From an uncultured Litorivicinus sp. (GTDB taxonomy: Bacteria > Pseudomonadota > Gammaproteobacteria > Pseudomonadales > Litorivicinaceae): DNA of 64,000 bases. The notes below the pieces were generated by a model. The model saw nothing but the letters and a program-made list of their open reading frames with translations. It ran no database searches and had not been told where the DNA came from. Positions 17,065 through 26,507 of this stretch are shown piece after piece (position 1 is the first letter of the stretch; every line of letters starts with the position of its first letter). The DNA is taken from assembly GCA_902558075.1 (NCBI GenBank), contig CACECO010000002.1:87671-151670 (forward strand). The letters are read 5' to 3'. The translations under genes were made by a program, and so were the position numbers.

Positions 17065-18950
17065 GTGTCTTATCGATAAAAAATATTCAAGTGAGCTTTG
17101 GTGGCCCGACGATTCTCGAGAACGTCAGCCTCAAAATCCAACCCAAAGAGCGGATCGGCTTACTCGGTCGGAATGGTGCGGGCAAATCGACATTAATGAA
17201 GCTGATCGCGGGAGAAATCCTTGCAGATTCCGGTGAGATCAACAAAAGCTCGAGCCTGAAAGTTGCTCGACTTGTACAAGATGTGCCGACGGGAACGGAG
17301 GGTACGATCTTTCAGGTCGTAGCCTCAGGCCTTGGTGATCTAACACCACTACTTGAAAGCTATCACAAGATGCTGAAATCGATCTCTAAGGACCCCTCAG
17401 ACAAAAACATGCAGGCACTTGAGTCTTGTCAGCACGCACTCGAGGCCGCGAATGGTTGGCGAGTTGAACAGATGGTTGAACAAACGCTCTCGAAATTTGG
17501 TTTGGATCCTGATGCGCAATACAACGCACTCTCCGGCGGTATGAAACGACGAGTATTGCTAGCTCGGGCTCTTGTCGTTGAACCAGATGTATTGCTTCTT
17601 GACGAGCCAACCAATCATTTGGATATTCCAGCGATTGAATGGTTGGAAGACCAAATCCGATTGTTTCAGGGCACCGTCCTCTTCATCACCCACGACCGGC
17701 GGTTTCTCGATGCGCTCGCAACGCGGATTGTTGAACTCGATCGCGGAACTCTCAGAAGTTATGAATGCAACTATCAAATCTATTTGGAGAGGCGTGACCA
17801 AGAGCTTTCGACCGAAGCAGATCAATTTGGAGCTTTCGATAAAAAGCTTGCAAAGGAAGAGGAATGGATTCGCCAAGGGATCAAGGCGAGACGGACTCGC
17901 AACGAGGGTCGTGTGCGCGCACTGGAACAGCTCAGACGCGAACGTGCAGCGCGTCGAGAGCGCCAGCAGACTGCAGACTTAACCCTCATTGATGCAGCAA
18001 AATCAGGGCGCCTCGTCATCGAAGCGGAGGGGTTGAGTCTGACTTTGGGAGATAAAAAGCTGTTTGAAGACTTTGCAACAACAGTCCTGCGCGGCGATCG
18101 AATTGGAGTCATTGGGCCGAACGGAGTAGGAAAAACTACGCTGATCAAAACGCTACTCGGTCAGATTGAACCAACAGAGGGCACAGCGAAGCTTGGAACA
18201 AATCTTCAAATCGCACTTTTCGATCAATTAAGAGAAACACTCGATGATGACGCCTCTGTGATAGACAATCTTCAGCACGGCTCAGACTTTGTCGAAGTCG
18301 GTGATGGCAAAAAGCACGTCATTGGATATCTGCAAGATTTTTTATTTCCGCCGGATCGTGCACGTGGACCAACCCGAATGCTGTCTGGCGGAGAACGCAA
18401 TCGACTCTTACTTGCGCGACTCTTTTTGAAACCCGCCAACCTGTTGATCATGGATGAACCAACGAACGATCTCGATCTAGAAACGCTCGATATTCTTCGT
18501 GATACGTTACTGAGCTACCAAGGAACTTTGATTGTCATCAGCCACGATCGAGACTTCCTCGATTCAGTTGTTACAGGCATTTGGTCCTTTGATACAGATC
18601 ATATGCTTCGGGAGTATGTCGGGGGATACAGTGATTGGCTTAGGCAACGGCCCAGCGACCATACAACGGGAACAAAACCAACTGAGCAGAAAAGCGCTTC
18701 CGTTATACCAAAGCCGGCAAGCAAAAAGAAACTCGCATTTCATGAAAAACGCGAGTATGAGGCGTTAAGTGCTGAAATCGAGCAGATGGAAGCAAAAATC
18801 AAAGCGCTCGAAGAGGCAATGACTGACCCTGAATTTTTTCAATCAAATCCGGATCATGCCGCGGCAGAAAGTGCACGTTACCAGGCCTTGCAAAATGATC
18901 TTGAGCTTAAGTTTTATCGTTACATGGAACTCGATGAACGCTCAAATTGA
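17061..18950 (+). CDS. uup: ABC-F family ATPase, Uup-like
   Basis: Soluble duplicated ATPase of 629 residues that acts on ribosomes or DNA rather than in transport. Domain 1 has Walker [10 protein letters not shown] (about 35), signature [15 protein letters not shown] and Walker [12 protein letters not shown]. The linker near 250-310 is a charged helical pair. Domain 2 has [24 protein letters not shown] and [12 protein letters not shown]. The last 65 residues form a coiled coil ([22 protein letters not shown]), the Uup-type C-terminal domain linked to transposon excision phenotypes. The ATG at 17061 is chosen over a frame extension to 17028 because it matches the family N-terminus. Confidence 0.92.
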   Translation: MSVLSIKNIQVSFGGPTILENVSLKIQPKERIGLLGRNGAGKSTLMKLIAGEILADSGEINKSSSLKVARLVQDVPTGTEGTIFQVVASGLGDLTPLLESYHKMLKSISKDPSDKNMQALESCQHALEAANGWRVEQMVEQTLSKFGLDPDAQYNALSGGMKRRVLLARALVVEPDVLLLDEPTNHLDIPAIEWLEDQIRLFQGTVLFITHDRRFLDALATRIVELDRGTLRSYECNYQIYLERRDQELSTEADQFGAFDKKLAKEEEWIRQGIKARRTRNEGRVRALEQLRRERAARRERQQTADLTLIDAAKSGRLVIEAEGLSLTLGDKKLFEDFATTVLRGDRIGVIGPNGVGKTTLIKTLLGQIEPTEGTAKLGTNLQIALFDQLRETLDDDASVIDNLQHGSDFVEVGDGKKHVIGYLQDFLFPPDRARGPTRMLSGGERNRLLLARLFLKPANLLIMDEPTNDLDLETLDILRDTLLSYQGTLIVISHDRDFLDSVVTGIWSFDTDHMLREYVGGYSDWLRQRPSDHTTGTKPTEQKSASVIPKPASKKKLAFHEKREYEALSAEIEQMEAKIKALEEAMTDPEFFQSNPDHAAAESARYQALQNDLELKFYRYMELDERSN

Positions 18951-19037
18951 ACCAAATTTAATCGATATATCAATGGCTTAACTCATCAGCACTGTTCAGG
19001 TCAAACCCTGTGTCATCGAAACGTGGAGTGGAAACCA

Positions 19038-19196
19038 ATGTTTGCAATCGATATAGAAACGTTTATTTCACTGCAGCCCGGCCTTCTAGTCGTCATCAAA
19101 ATGGCCGGCGTGATGACTTTGGTTTTAATCAAAGTGATGCAGTTAATGAATCACAGTGACGCAGACGGGTCAAAGCAACATAGAATCACCGTTTGA
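19038..19196 (+). CDS. Small single-pass membrane peptide
   Basis: A 52-codon gene preceded by GGAG nine bases before ATG. The peptide has a hydrophobic centre (GLLVVIKMAGVMTLVLI, about 15-31) and a polar His/Asp/Lys tail. It fits in the 284-bp gap after the ABC-F gene. I do not recognise a family. The N-terminal FAIDIETFISL and the membrane segment make a short membrane protein plausible. Confidence 0.5.
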   Translation: MFAIDIETFISLQPGLLVVIKMAGVMTLVLIKVMQLMNHSDADGSKQHRITV

Positions 19197-19234
19197 TACT
19201 GTTCAGTCAGTGAAAGGCTTGTTAGGCTTTCAAC

Positions 19235-19582
19235 ATGAAAAAACTCGTTATCCTCCTCAGTTGCTTCTGTCTTAGCATGAGCGCAAGCGCTGCTCGTGAC
19301 TTCACGCGATCAGATACCAACCAAGAATTTTGCAAAGATATCGTTTACAAACTGGCTGAGGTTGGCGCTCGTGTATCTCACAGGTCAATGACAAAATGTG
19401 CACTACAGGTCCTTGGCGGCGTCTCAGCAACATTACAGCGCTCCTATGGTTCGCCTGTAAATGGAATTGTTGAAAGCAATCCATATCGCATGTTTGTGAC
19501 ACGAGGTGATTATGAAATTGGAACATGCTACCTACCGCACTCTTGTAAAAAACGCCGAAAGGTGGAACACAGAGGTTGCTAG
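19235..19582 (+). CDS. Secreted cysteine-containing hypothetical protein
   Basis: A 115-residue protein with a signal peptide (MKKLVILLSCFCLSMSASAA, cleavage after residue 19 or 20). The mature part has four or five cysteines (near 33, 55, 97, 103 and the last residue) that could form disulfides in the periplasm. The C-terminal stretch KKRRKVEHRGC is oddly basic, which could mean a frameshifted tail, but nothing else supports that. The next gene starts three bases after its stop. Function unknown. Confidence 0.6.
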   Translation: MKKLVILLSCFCLSMSASAARDFTRSDTNQEFCKDIVYKLAEVGARVSHRSMTKCALQVLGGVSATLQRSYGSPVNGIVESNPYRMFVTRGDYEIGTCYLPHSCKKRRKVEHRGC

Positions 19583-19584
19583 CA

Positions 19585-19929
19585 ATGCGCACGCCCCGTC
19601 TCAAGCTCGCAATAGTGCTCAGCGACAACGATACGCTTCTCGGCTCAGGGAAAATAGCCCTCCTCAAAGCGATTCAAAAAGAGCACTCGCTCTCCAAGGC
19701 TGCAAAGTCAATTAACATGTCATATCGACGCGCATGGCTCCTAATCCAAGAATTGAATAACTCGCTCAGAGAGCCGGTATTAATCACTCATACTGGTGGC
19801 CAGTCCGGTGGTGGGAGCGAATTAACCGAGGTGGCGAATCAAATAATTGAGGTTTATGAACGTCTCAACAAAGAGGCACTAGACGCAACCCAAGCTACCC
19901 GCGAATCAATCGCCTCGTTGCTACGATAA
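19585..19929 (+). CDS. ModE N-terminal-type winged-helix regulator
   Basis: A 114-residue protein that is a single winged-helix domain of the ModE N-terminal type. KIALLKAIQKEHSLSKAAKSINMSYRRAWLLIQELN (about 23-58) is the helix-turn-helix. TGGQSGGGSELTEVANQIIEVYERL is the wing and following helix. The C-terminal molybdate-binding MOP domains are absent, so it may act without molybdate or with another ligand. The ATG at 19585 follows AGAGG; a TTG three codons earlier is less likely. No mod genes are nearby. It overlaps the convergent tpx by 9 bp. Confidence 0.8.
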   Translation: MRTPRLKLAIVLSDNDTLLGSGKIALLKAIQKEHSLSKAAKSINMSYRRAWLLIQELNNSLREPVLITHTGGQSGGGSELTEVANQIIEVYERLNKEALDATQATRESIASLLR

Positions 19930-20427
19930 TTGCAACGGAGCTAATGCCGCTTCGTAATCTGGCTCAGTGGATACCTCTTCAACCAGCTCAACATGCTTTA
20001 CGATCCCAGCAGGATCAATTACGACCACCGCCCTGGCAGTCAGACCACGTCTGATGCCCGTCAGGACCGTTACTCCGTAATCATCAGAAAACGTTGATCT
20101 AAAGGTGGAAGCTGTCGTTACCCTATCTAGGCCCTCTGAGGCACAAAATCGTTTTTGGGCATATGGCAAATCCGCGCTAACGCACAAGACTGCGGTATCA
20201 TTTAAAGATGCTAGTTCTTCGTTGAATCTGCGAGTACTCGTGGCACATGTAGGAGTATCGATGGAAGGAAAAATATTTAGAACAAGATTTTGACCCACAA
20301 AATCAACCAGTTGAATTTCACTGAGATCGTTTGCAGTTAGAAAAAACTCAGGTGCTTTTTCACCTACAACCGGCAGGTTTCCTTTGACATCGACGATTTC
20401 ACCCCGCCATCCGATCTTAACTGTCAT
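19921..20427 (-). CDS. tpx: Thiol peroxidase Tpx
   Basis: Atypical 2-Cys peroxiredoxin that reduces lipid hydroperoxides and H2O2 with thioredoxin. The 168 residues match the family. SIDTPTCATSTRRFNE contains the peroxidatic Cys (about 61). The resolving Cys is in KRFCASEGLDRV (about 94). A strong AGGAGG site precedes ATG. It follows msrAB on the same strand, forming an oxidative-damage pair. Confidence 0.96.
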   Translation of the reverse strand: MTVKIGWRGEIVDVKGNLPVVGEKAPEFFLTANDLSEIQLVDFVGQNLVLNIFPSIDTPTCATSTRRFNEELASLNDTAVLCVSADLPYAQKRFCASEGLDRVTTASTFRSTFSDDYGVTVLTGIRRGLTARAVVVIDPAGIVKHVELVEEVSTEPDYEAALAPLQLS

Positions 20428-20477
20428 ATCGATTTCCTCCTACCAAGACTCTTCAGGTGGCGGTTTTTGGCTGTTTT

Positions 20478-21545
20478 TCAATTCCGAGCTGCTGAGAATT
20501 GTATTAAGTATCTTTCATATCCACGCGCTCGTAGCTGTGATACCGGGATAAATTCCAAGGCCGCAGAATTGATACAGTAGCGTAACCCAGTTGGTTCTGG
20601 GCCGTCTGGAAAAACATGGCCAAGATGTGAGTCGCCAAATTTAGAGCGCACCTCGACACGCTTCATCCATAGCTTTGTGTCATCTTTTTCGACGATATGT
20701 TGCGCCTCAAGCGGCTGCCAAAATGAAGGCCACCCAGTTCCCGAATCGTATTTATGCAACGAGCTGAACAGCGGTTCGCCACTTACTACATCCACGTAAA
20801 TACCGTCCACTTTTTGATTCCAAAACTCATTTTGAAACGGAGGTTCCGTGCCATCTTCTTGTGTCACTTGATATTGCAGCGGGGACAGTCGCGCACGAAT
20901 ATCTTTAACACTCGGCTTCCGATAGTTACTTTTCTTAGGACCTGTCTCGCTAAACACCTGAAACGCCTCGTTTTCTGACCACTCTCGGTTTAAGAACTGA
21001 TCCCGCCCTGAGCGGTATCGATAGAATTTATATTGAAGTGTATTACTTTTGTAGTAATCCTGATGATAATCCTCAGCTCGGTAAAAAGTTGGGGCAGGCA
21101 GGATCTCTGTGACGATTGGGGCATCGAAAATTTTTGAGGCGGCCAAACGCTTTTTTGATTCCAGAGCCAGTGCTTTCTGCTCATCTGAATGCGTAAAAAT
21201 CACTGTTCGGTATGGCGAACCACGGTCAACAAATTGTCCGCCAGCATCGGTGGGATCTATCTGTTTCCAAAAAGTATTAAGTAACGTTCGATAATCGACG
21301 ATTCGCGGATCATAAGTCACTTCGACTACTTCAATGTGGCCTGTATCGCCCGTGGTGACCTGCGCGTATGTTGGGTTAGGTATCGATCCACCCGAATACC
21401 CAGAGATAACAGAACTCACCCCATGGATGGACTCAAATGGCGGCTCCATACACCAAAAACATCCTCCACCAAATGTCGCTTTTTCTGTTTCAGCCAGTAA
21501 TGAAGAAGAGGCTAGCCAACACAACGTCATGAGTGCTTTTTTCAT
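20478..21545 (-). CDS. msrAB: Fused peptide methionine sulfoxide reductase MsrA/MsrB
   Basis: Repairs both methionine S- and R-sulfoxides. The 355 residues start with a signal peptide (about 1-18), so it works in the periplasm. The MsrA domain begins [16 protein letters not shown] with catalytic Cys in GCFWC (near 29-32). The MsrB domain (about 220-350) has [11 protein letters not shown] and the RYCINSAAL catalytic Cys. The thioredoxin-like domain of Neisseria PilB is missing. MsrB zinc CxxC pairs are not evident, as in zinc-free forms. It lies between EamA and tpx on one strand. Confidence 0.95.
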   Translation of the reverse strand: MKKALMTLCWLASSSLLAETEKATFGGGCFWCMEPPFESIHGVSSVISGYSGGSIPNPTYAQVTTGDTGHIEVVEVTYDPRIVDYRTLLNTFWKQIDPTDAGGQFVDRGSPYRTVIFTHSDEQKALALESKKRLAASKIFDAPIVTEILPAPTFYRAEDYHQDYYKSNTLQYKFYRYRSGRDQFLNREWSENEAFQVFSETGPKKSNYRKPSVKDIRARLSPLQYQVTQEDGTEPPFQNEFWNQKVDGIYVDVVSGEPLFSSLHKYDSGTGWPSFWQPLEAQHIVEKDDTKLWMKRVEVRSKFGDSHLGHVFPDGPEPTGLRYCINSAALEFIPVSQLRARGYERYLIQFSAARN

Positions 21546-21572
21546 CGAAACTCCGTTTAGCGATTTTTCACC

Positions 21573-22478
21573 CTAAAAGTAAGACGTTAGTCTAAAACTA
21601 CTGAGCTTTGCAACTATTCGTCCATCAATAACTGCAAGGCCAGAGGCGATCAACAAATAAGCAATGATGTGTCGCACTGCGAGCTCCTCACCGAGAAAAG
21701 CCATACCAAGTCCAGATGCACTTATGGGAACTAGGAAAGTAACCAAGACGACATTACTGGCGCCTGCGGTCTGCAAAATGCGAAAGTAGAGAAAGAATGC
21801 GAGCGTCGTTGATAGGAAACCAATTCCCAGCATTGCCAACCAGGGTTCCAACTCAGGCGTAGGAAGCGTCCATGGCTGGTCAAGAAGCATCACCGCTGGG
21901 AATATCCATAAAGTCCCGTAGAAAACCTGTCCCGTTGCGTTGAGCATCGGCGGATTACTTTTCAATCGCTTGGAATAAACAGAACCAAAAGCATAGCAAA
22001 TCGTTGCGGTTAAGCCTGCTGTCATTCCGAGCAATGATGCGTCCACGGCAAAAGCGGCTGGCCCAAACAACACCAAAACACCAAAGAATCCAAAGCAAAT
22101 GCCTACAACTTTAGAGACCGATAAGCGCTCATCGAGGGTGAAATGGTGTGCAACTAAGGCCGTCAAAATTGGGGTCGATGCGTTAATAATCGATGCCAGA
22201 GATCCTGTGATCTCAGTTTGTCCAAAACTAATTAAACTGAAAGGAATCGCATTATTGATCAGTCCAATGAATGCGAATGATCGCCATTGTTCAAAAATAG
22301 TTTTCAACGAATACCCAAGAACTTTCAATAGACAAACCAAACCCACCAACCCAATCAGCAAGCGGCTAAGAACGCTAGTCATCGGGGGCATCGCTTCAAG
22401 CATGACTTCCACAAAGAAAAACGATCCACCCCACACCAGCGAGAGGATCGCGATACGAATCCAGTCAGCGACTGCCAT
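21573..22478 (-). CDS. EamA family (DMT superfamily) transporter
   Basis: Inner membrane protein of 301 residues with about ten membrane segments arranged as two EamA repeats. SLVWGGSFFFVEVMLEAMPP opens the first, and a Glu-Pro-rich loop LPTPELEPWLAML lies in the second half. Homologues export metabolites such as amino acids; the substrate here is unknown. It is first in a likely msrAB-tpx minus-strand run, 27 bp before msrAB. The 40 bp upstream are shared with the divergent oligopeptidase gene. Confidence 0.9.
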   Translation of the reverse strand: MAVADWIRIAILSLVWGGSFFFVEVMLEAMPPMTSVLSRLLIGLVGLVCLLKVLGYSLKTIFEQWRSFAFIGLINNAIPFSLISFGQTEITGSLASIINASTPILTALVAHHFTLDERLSVSKVVGICFGFFGVLVLFGPAAFAVDASLLGMTAGLTATICYAFGSVYSKRLKSNPPMLNATGQVFYGTLWIFPAVMLLDQPWTLPTPELEPWLAMLGIGFLSTTLAFFLYFRILQTAGASNVVLVTFLVPISASGLGMAFLGEELAVRHIIAYLLIASGLAVIDGRIVAKLSSFRLTSYF

Positions 22479-22518
22479 AAGACCTCACAATATTAAGCGG
22501 CTAGCGTACACTAGGCAC

Positions 22519-24573
22519 ATGCAAACCCCAACGACAGACAATGCTTGGCTCAGAGCCGCCAACTGGAGGGAAGTTCTGGATGACCCAGAGTCACTGCCTC
22601 CTGAGATTCGGAGCTTTCTCCAGTCGCAGAATGAAACAGCAGAATCTTGGCTCGGCGGTCCTGGCTCGCGTCAGTGGATCATCGATGAACTGAAAGCAGC
22701 CATTCGTGATCGTGACGATTCAGTCCCAGTCGAAGATGGTGACTACAGCTATTGGCAACGGTTTATTGAGGGTGCGGAACATCCTGACTTTCTGCGCCAG
22801 ACGCATCAGAGTGATCCCGAGATTTTACTGTGCGGTGATGATCGAGCAGCTAATCATCCTTACTACGATATCGGTGCTGCGGATCACTCTCCGAATCATG
22901 AATTGTTCGCTGTCACGGAAGATAGGCAAGGTTCTGAGCGCTATACCCTCACACTCTTTAAAGCTGGCTGTCAGAATCCAATCGAATCCCCTCTCACGGA
23001 TTGTCGCGGCGATTTCGAATGGAGTACCGACAGTCGCAAGTTGCTGTACACACGACTTGATGAGAACCAGCGCCCGAGTACTGTCTGGTGCCATACAATC
23101 GGTACACAGCAAACAGATGACCACCTGGTCTATCGATTAGAGCATCCAGGTCGTTTTATCGGATTGGGTAGAACAAGCTCTGACGCCTGGATCACGATCG
23201 ACATTCACGATCATCAAACCAACCAGAGTTTTTTGTTACCAGCAGACCTCGATAACCTCTGTCCAATTGCTGTCACGGATTGGATCGAGGGACTTGAATA
23301 CGAACTTGAACATGCTGATCCCTACCTAATTATTCGTGGTAATCATGGGTATGAGGATTTTGCACTATACCGGGCGCCAAAACCGACAGCGGAAACTCGG
23401 AGTAACCCGGAAGCCTGGGACACGCTTTGGATCCCTAAAAAGGGTGCCTTATTCAGTGATTATGAAGTCCTCGAGAATCACTGGGTCATTGAATACTCAG
23501 AGGAAGGCTGCGGTCGTTATCTGATCGCTGAGCCAAACCCAACAGCATTCGAAATCCGCCAAGAACTCGAGTTATCGACCTCGATTCATGATACGCACCT
23601 AGATCCGCTACCTGGATATCACCGCGATATGATTCGAATGCTGATCTCAACGCCAGCAATGCCCCCCGAGGTGCGTGAAATTGATCTGACGACTGGAAAT
23701 TTCAAACAACTCAAAGTGTCTACTCCGCCCAATGGTCATGATAATTCGAACTACATCGTGCAGCGATCGTATGGCATTTCAAGCGACGGACAACACATTC
23801 CACTGACAATCGTCCATCATCGAGACCTCACGCCACACTCTGAAAGCCCTTTACTATTGACAGGCTATGGCGCCTACGGAATGAGTTTGACACCAGGCTT
23901 CAGTGCGAGCAGACGCACGCTGCTGACACGGGGAGTCATCCACGTCACAGCCCATGTTCGTGGCGGTATGGAAAATGGATATCAGTGGTATCGTTCTGGT
24001 CGGATGACAGACAAAGATCAATCCTTCAACGATTTCATTGGCGCCGCCGAAACATTGATTCGGGATGGCTGGACTTCCGCTGGAAACATTATTCTGCATG
24101 GCGGCAGCGCTGGCGGTTTATTGGTGGGTACGACGGTCATGCGCCGACCTGAGCTGTTCAGAGGCGTGATCGCAGACGTCCCTTTCGTCGATGTACTCGA
24201 AACGATGCTAGACGCCGACTTGCCACTCACGCCACCAGAATGGCCGGAGTGGGGCAACCCCATTGAATCAATGGATGCCAAACGCAGACTGGGCCACTTA
24301 TCGCCAACACAGATGGTCGAAAAACGGCCCTATCCTTGTATTCTTGCAACCGCTGGACTCACGGATCCGCGAGTAACGTATTGGGAGCCCGCACGATGGA
24401 TTCATCGTCTTCAGGCAATTGCCGAGGGTGGTCCATTTCTCTTATATACCGAGCTCAATGCCGGGCACGGAGGACCAAGCGGACGCTATGCCGGCCTACA
24501 TGATATTGCCCGAATCTATCAGGCAGTGATCCAGTTATTTGATTTACCAAAGGAAGCGCCCTATGCCATTTAA
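22519..24573 (+). CDS. ptrB: Oligopeptidase B-like S9 family peptidase
   Basis: Cytoplasmic serine peptidase of 684 residues, equal to E. coli PtrB length, which cuts after basic residues in short peptides. The N-terminal part is the beta-propeller gate. The C-terminal alpha/beta hydrolase has nucleophile Ser in HGGSAGGLLVG (about 529-540), Asp in GLTDPRVTYWEPARW (near 617) and His in NAGHGGPSGRY (near 652). The open frame extends far upstream on the plus strand, but the ATG at 22519 gives the family N-terminus and avoids covering the EamA gene. Its stop lies inside the start of yrfG. Confidence 0.92.
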   Translation: MQTPTTDNAWLRAANWREVLDDPESLPPEIRSFLQSQNETAESWLGGPGSRQWIIDELKAAIRDRDDSVPVEDGDYSYWQRFIEGAEHPDFLRQTHQSDPEILLCGDDRAANHPYYDIGAADHSPNHELFAVTEDRQGSERYTLTLFKAGCQNPIESPLTDCRGDFEWSTDSRKLLYTRLDENQRPSTVWCHTIGTQQTDDHLVYRLEHPGRFIGLGRTSSDAWITIDIHDHQTNQSFLLPADLDNLCPIAVTDWIEGLEYELEHADPYLIIRGNHGYEDFALYRAPKPTAETRSNPEAWDTLWIPKKGALFSDYEVLENHWVIEYSEEGCGRYLIAEPNPTAFEIRQELELSTSIHDTHLDPLPGYHRDMIRMLISTPAMPPEVREIDLTTGNFKQLKVSTPPNGHDNSNYIVQRSYGISSDGQHIPLTIVHHRDLTPHSESPLLLTGYGAYGMSLTPGFSASRRTLLTRGVIHVTAHVRGGMENGYQWYRSGRMTDKDQSFNDFIGAAETLIRDGWTSAGNIILHGGSAGGLLVGTTVMRRPELFRGVIADVPFVDVLETMLDADLPLTPPEWPEWGNPIESMDAKRRLGHLSPTQMVEKRPYPCILATAGLTDPRVTYWEPARWIHRLQAIAEGGPFLLYTELNAGHGGPSGRYAGLHDIARIYQAVIQLFDLPKEAPYAI

Positions 24574-25243
24574 GATTGATTGGCAGACGATCGACGACGT
24601 CCTACTTGATATGGACGGTACACTCCTCGATCTTCATTATGACGCAACATTTTGGTTGAAGACTGTGTACTCAATTGTCGCAAGTTTCACTGGAGAATCT
24701 GAAACCGAGATCCGTGATCGGTTTCAAAAAGAACTGAAAAAGCACGAGGGGACACTTGCTTGGTATTGCACAGACCGTTGGGCAGAGTTCTTTGGTATCG
24801 ACCTTATCGAAGCGAAAAAACAACTTGCGCATCTTATTCGGTACCGACCACATGCGAAGCAATTTCTCGAGGCATTGCGACCTTTGCCGCTAAGAACCAT
24901 CATCGCCACTAACGCGCACCCTGACGTGGTCCAACTGAAACTGGATGTTATCCCCTTAAGCACATTGGTCGATGGCATTGTTTCTAGTCATCAATATGGC
25001 GTTGCCAAAGAGCACCCAAATTTTTGGAATGCGTTATTCGATGAGTATTCGATCGATCCAAATCGTGCGGTATTTATGGACGATTCGCCAAGAGTCTTGG
25101 ACGCTGCAGATCGCGCAGGCATCCGAGAAATTGTCGAAATTAGGCACCCCAATTTATCTGAACCACCCCGCACCAGATGGAAACATGGTATTGATGACTT
25201 CGATACGCTGTTACCTGAATTATTGGCTTTAGGACAACAATGA
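24563..25243 (+). CDS. yrfG: GMP/IMP nucleotidase YrfG (HAD family)
   Basis: HAD-superfamily phosphatase of 226 residues that hydrolyses purine nucleotides in E. coli. Motif I is LLDMDGTLLDLHYD (Asp16 and Asp18), motif II IIATNAHPDV (near 113), the Lys of motif III in GVAKEHPNFW, and motif IV VFMDDSPRVLDAA (near 172). The ATG lies inside the ptrB stop region (11-bp overlap). Its stop overlaps the hslR ATG. The order yrfG-hslR-hslO-pckA equals that of E. coli. Confidence 0.92.
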   Translation: MPFKIDWQTIDDVLLDMDGTLLDLHYDATFWLKTVYSIVASFTGESETEIRDRFQKELKKHEGTLAWYCTDRWAEFFGIDLIEAKKQLAHLIRYRPHAKQFLEALRPLPLRTIIATNAHPDVVQLKLDVIPLSTLVDGIVSSHQYGVAKEHPNFWNALFDEYSIDPNRAVFMDDSPRVLDAADRAGIREIVEIRHPNLSEPPRTRWKHGIDDFDTLLPELLALGQQ

Positions 25244-25626
25244 GCGAAGTAAGGCTCGATAAGTGGTTGTGGGCAGCTCGTTTTTTCAAAACACGAAGGC
25301 TTGCTCGTGATGCCATTGATGGCGGCAAGATCCACATTGATGATGTTAAAGCAAAACCATCCAAGGTAGTTACACCAGGTCTCGAAATTGAAATTTCGAG
25401 AGGACAAACCGATATGACTGTGATCGTACGCAGTGTTCGTGAAGATCGTCGGCCTGCACCTGAAGCACAACTACTTTACGAAGAGACTCCCGACTCGATT
25501 CAAAAGCGTGAGACAAAAAAGGATTTGAATCGGTTTTCTCGTGCAGGATTCCAGCCGGCAGATCATCGTCCAAATAAACGGGAACGCCGCCAGATGACCA
25601 AGTTAAAAGGAATTTTTAATGACTGA
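25240..25626 (+). CDS. hslR: Heat shock protein 15 HslR
   Basis: RNA-binding S4-domain protein that rescues stalled 50S subunits carrying nascent chains. The 128 residues (E. coli 133) have the S4 fold at the start: VRLDKWLWAARFFKTRRLARDAIDGG (4-29), then KIHIDDVKAKPSKVVTPG. The C-terminal tail is basic (RPNKRERRQMTKLKGI). It overlaps yrfG by 4 bp and hslO by 8 bp. Confidence 0.95.
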   Translation: MSEVRLDKWLWAARFFKTRRLARDAIDGGKIHIDDVKAKPSKVVTPGLEIEISRGQTDMTVIVRSVREDRRPAPEAQLLYEETPDSIQKRETKKDLNRFSRAGFQPADHRPNKRERRQMTKLKGIFND

Positions 25627-26507
25627 TCTAACAGATGACCAAGATTCAGTCCGCCGTTATCTGTGTGACCTAGTACCGGATGCACGACTCATGACCGTGC
25701 ACCTTGGCAAAACCAAAAATAAAATGCTTGATCATCAGAAAATGCCTATGGTTGTCAAAACTTTGTGTGAAGAACTCGTTGCAGCAGCCTGTCTTCTATC
25801 CCATATGCTGAAATTTGATGGCCAAATGATTCTTCCGATTAAAGGTTCTGGGCCAATTACAATGATGGTCGCTGAATGCTCCTCCGAAGGCCACATTCGA
25901 TCGACAGCTCAGTGGGCTGAAGTTGGGAACGCAAGCACCTTTGAGGACCTTGTTGGAACAGGCTATTTAGCAGTCACCGTAGATCCGCGACAGGGAGCGA
26001 TACCAAGGTATCGTTCCATTGGAATCAGGCTCGATCTCGGGTTGCCTTAATCACTATTTTGAGAATTCTGAACAATTGGACACCAAGTTGTGGCTCGCCA
26101 CCAACCAATTGACTGTTGGAGGGCTATTGATCCAACGAATCCCAGAAGAAGGTGGGCAATCGCTTCAAGGATACTCAAACTGGGAGACACTCTCGACACT
26201 CGCCAACACTATTACTGATCACGAGCTTGCCTCGGACGCAGGTCCACTTCTGATTTATAAGTTATTTCATGAACTGGATCCTCGGGGTTTTGATCCATGG
26301 ACCGTTGAGTTCGGCTGCTCGTGCTCTAGGGAACGAGCCGCCCGTGCACTGAGAGCGCTTGGCGAAACAGAGCTTAAACAACTGTTCATAGAACAGCCTT
26401 CACTCACGCTCGATTGCCATTTTTGCGGACAGGTATACCAATATGATCAGGCTGACTTAGAATGGCTGCTATCTGATCAGCCACCGAGGTCTGACACGTT
26501 ACAATGA
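25619..26507 (+). pseudogene. hslO: Hsp33 chaperone HslO, frameshifted
   Basis: Redox-regulated holdase Hsp33, split into two frames. Frame one (25619-26050) gives the N-terminal 130 residues through AVTVDPRQG, then goes out of frame. The other frame resumes at GAGCGATACCAAGG (25995 on) as ERYQGIVPLESGS and runs to 26507, with the zinc switch CSC (about 26323) and CHFC (near 26420) intact. The shift is at CAGGGAG (25991-25997): one extra G, or two lost bases. All else is conserved, so it is a recent mutation, a sequencing error or, less likely, a recoding site. The stop overlaps the next ATG. Confidence 0.85.

Noticed and set aside
22099..22518. N-terminal extension of the oligopeptidase frame by 140 codons
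   Set aside because: It overlaps the EamA gene antisense and precedes the family N-terminus; the ATG at 22519 gives normal length.
25619..26507. Two separate genes for the two hslO frames
   Set aside because: The two frames together rebuild one Hsp33 protein with continuous homology at the junction, and the second frame has no ribosome site at its first ATG.
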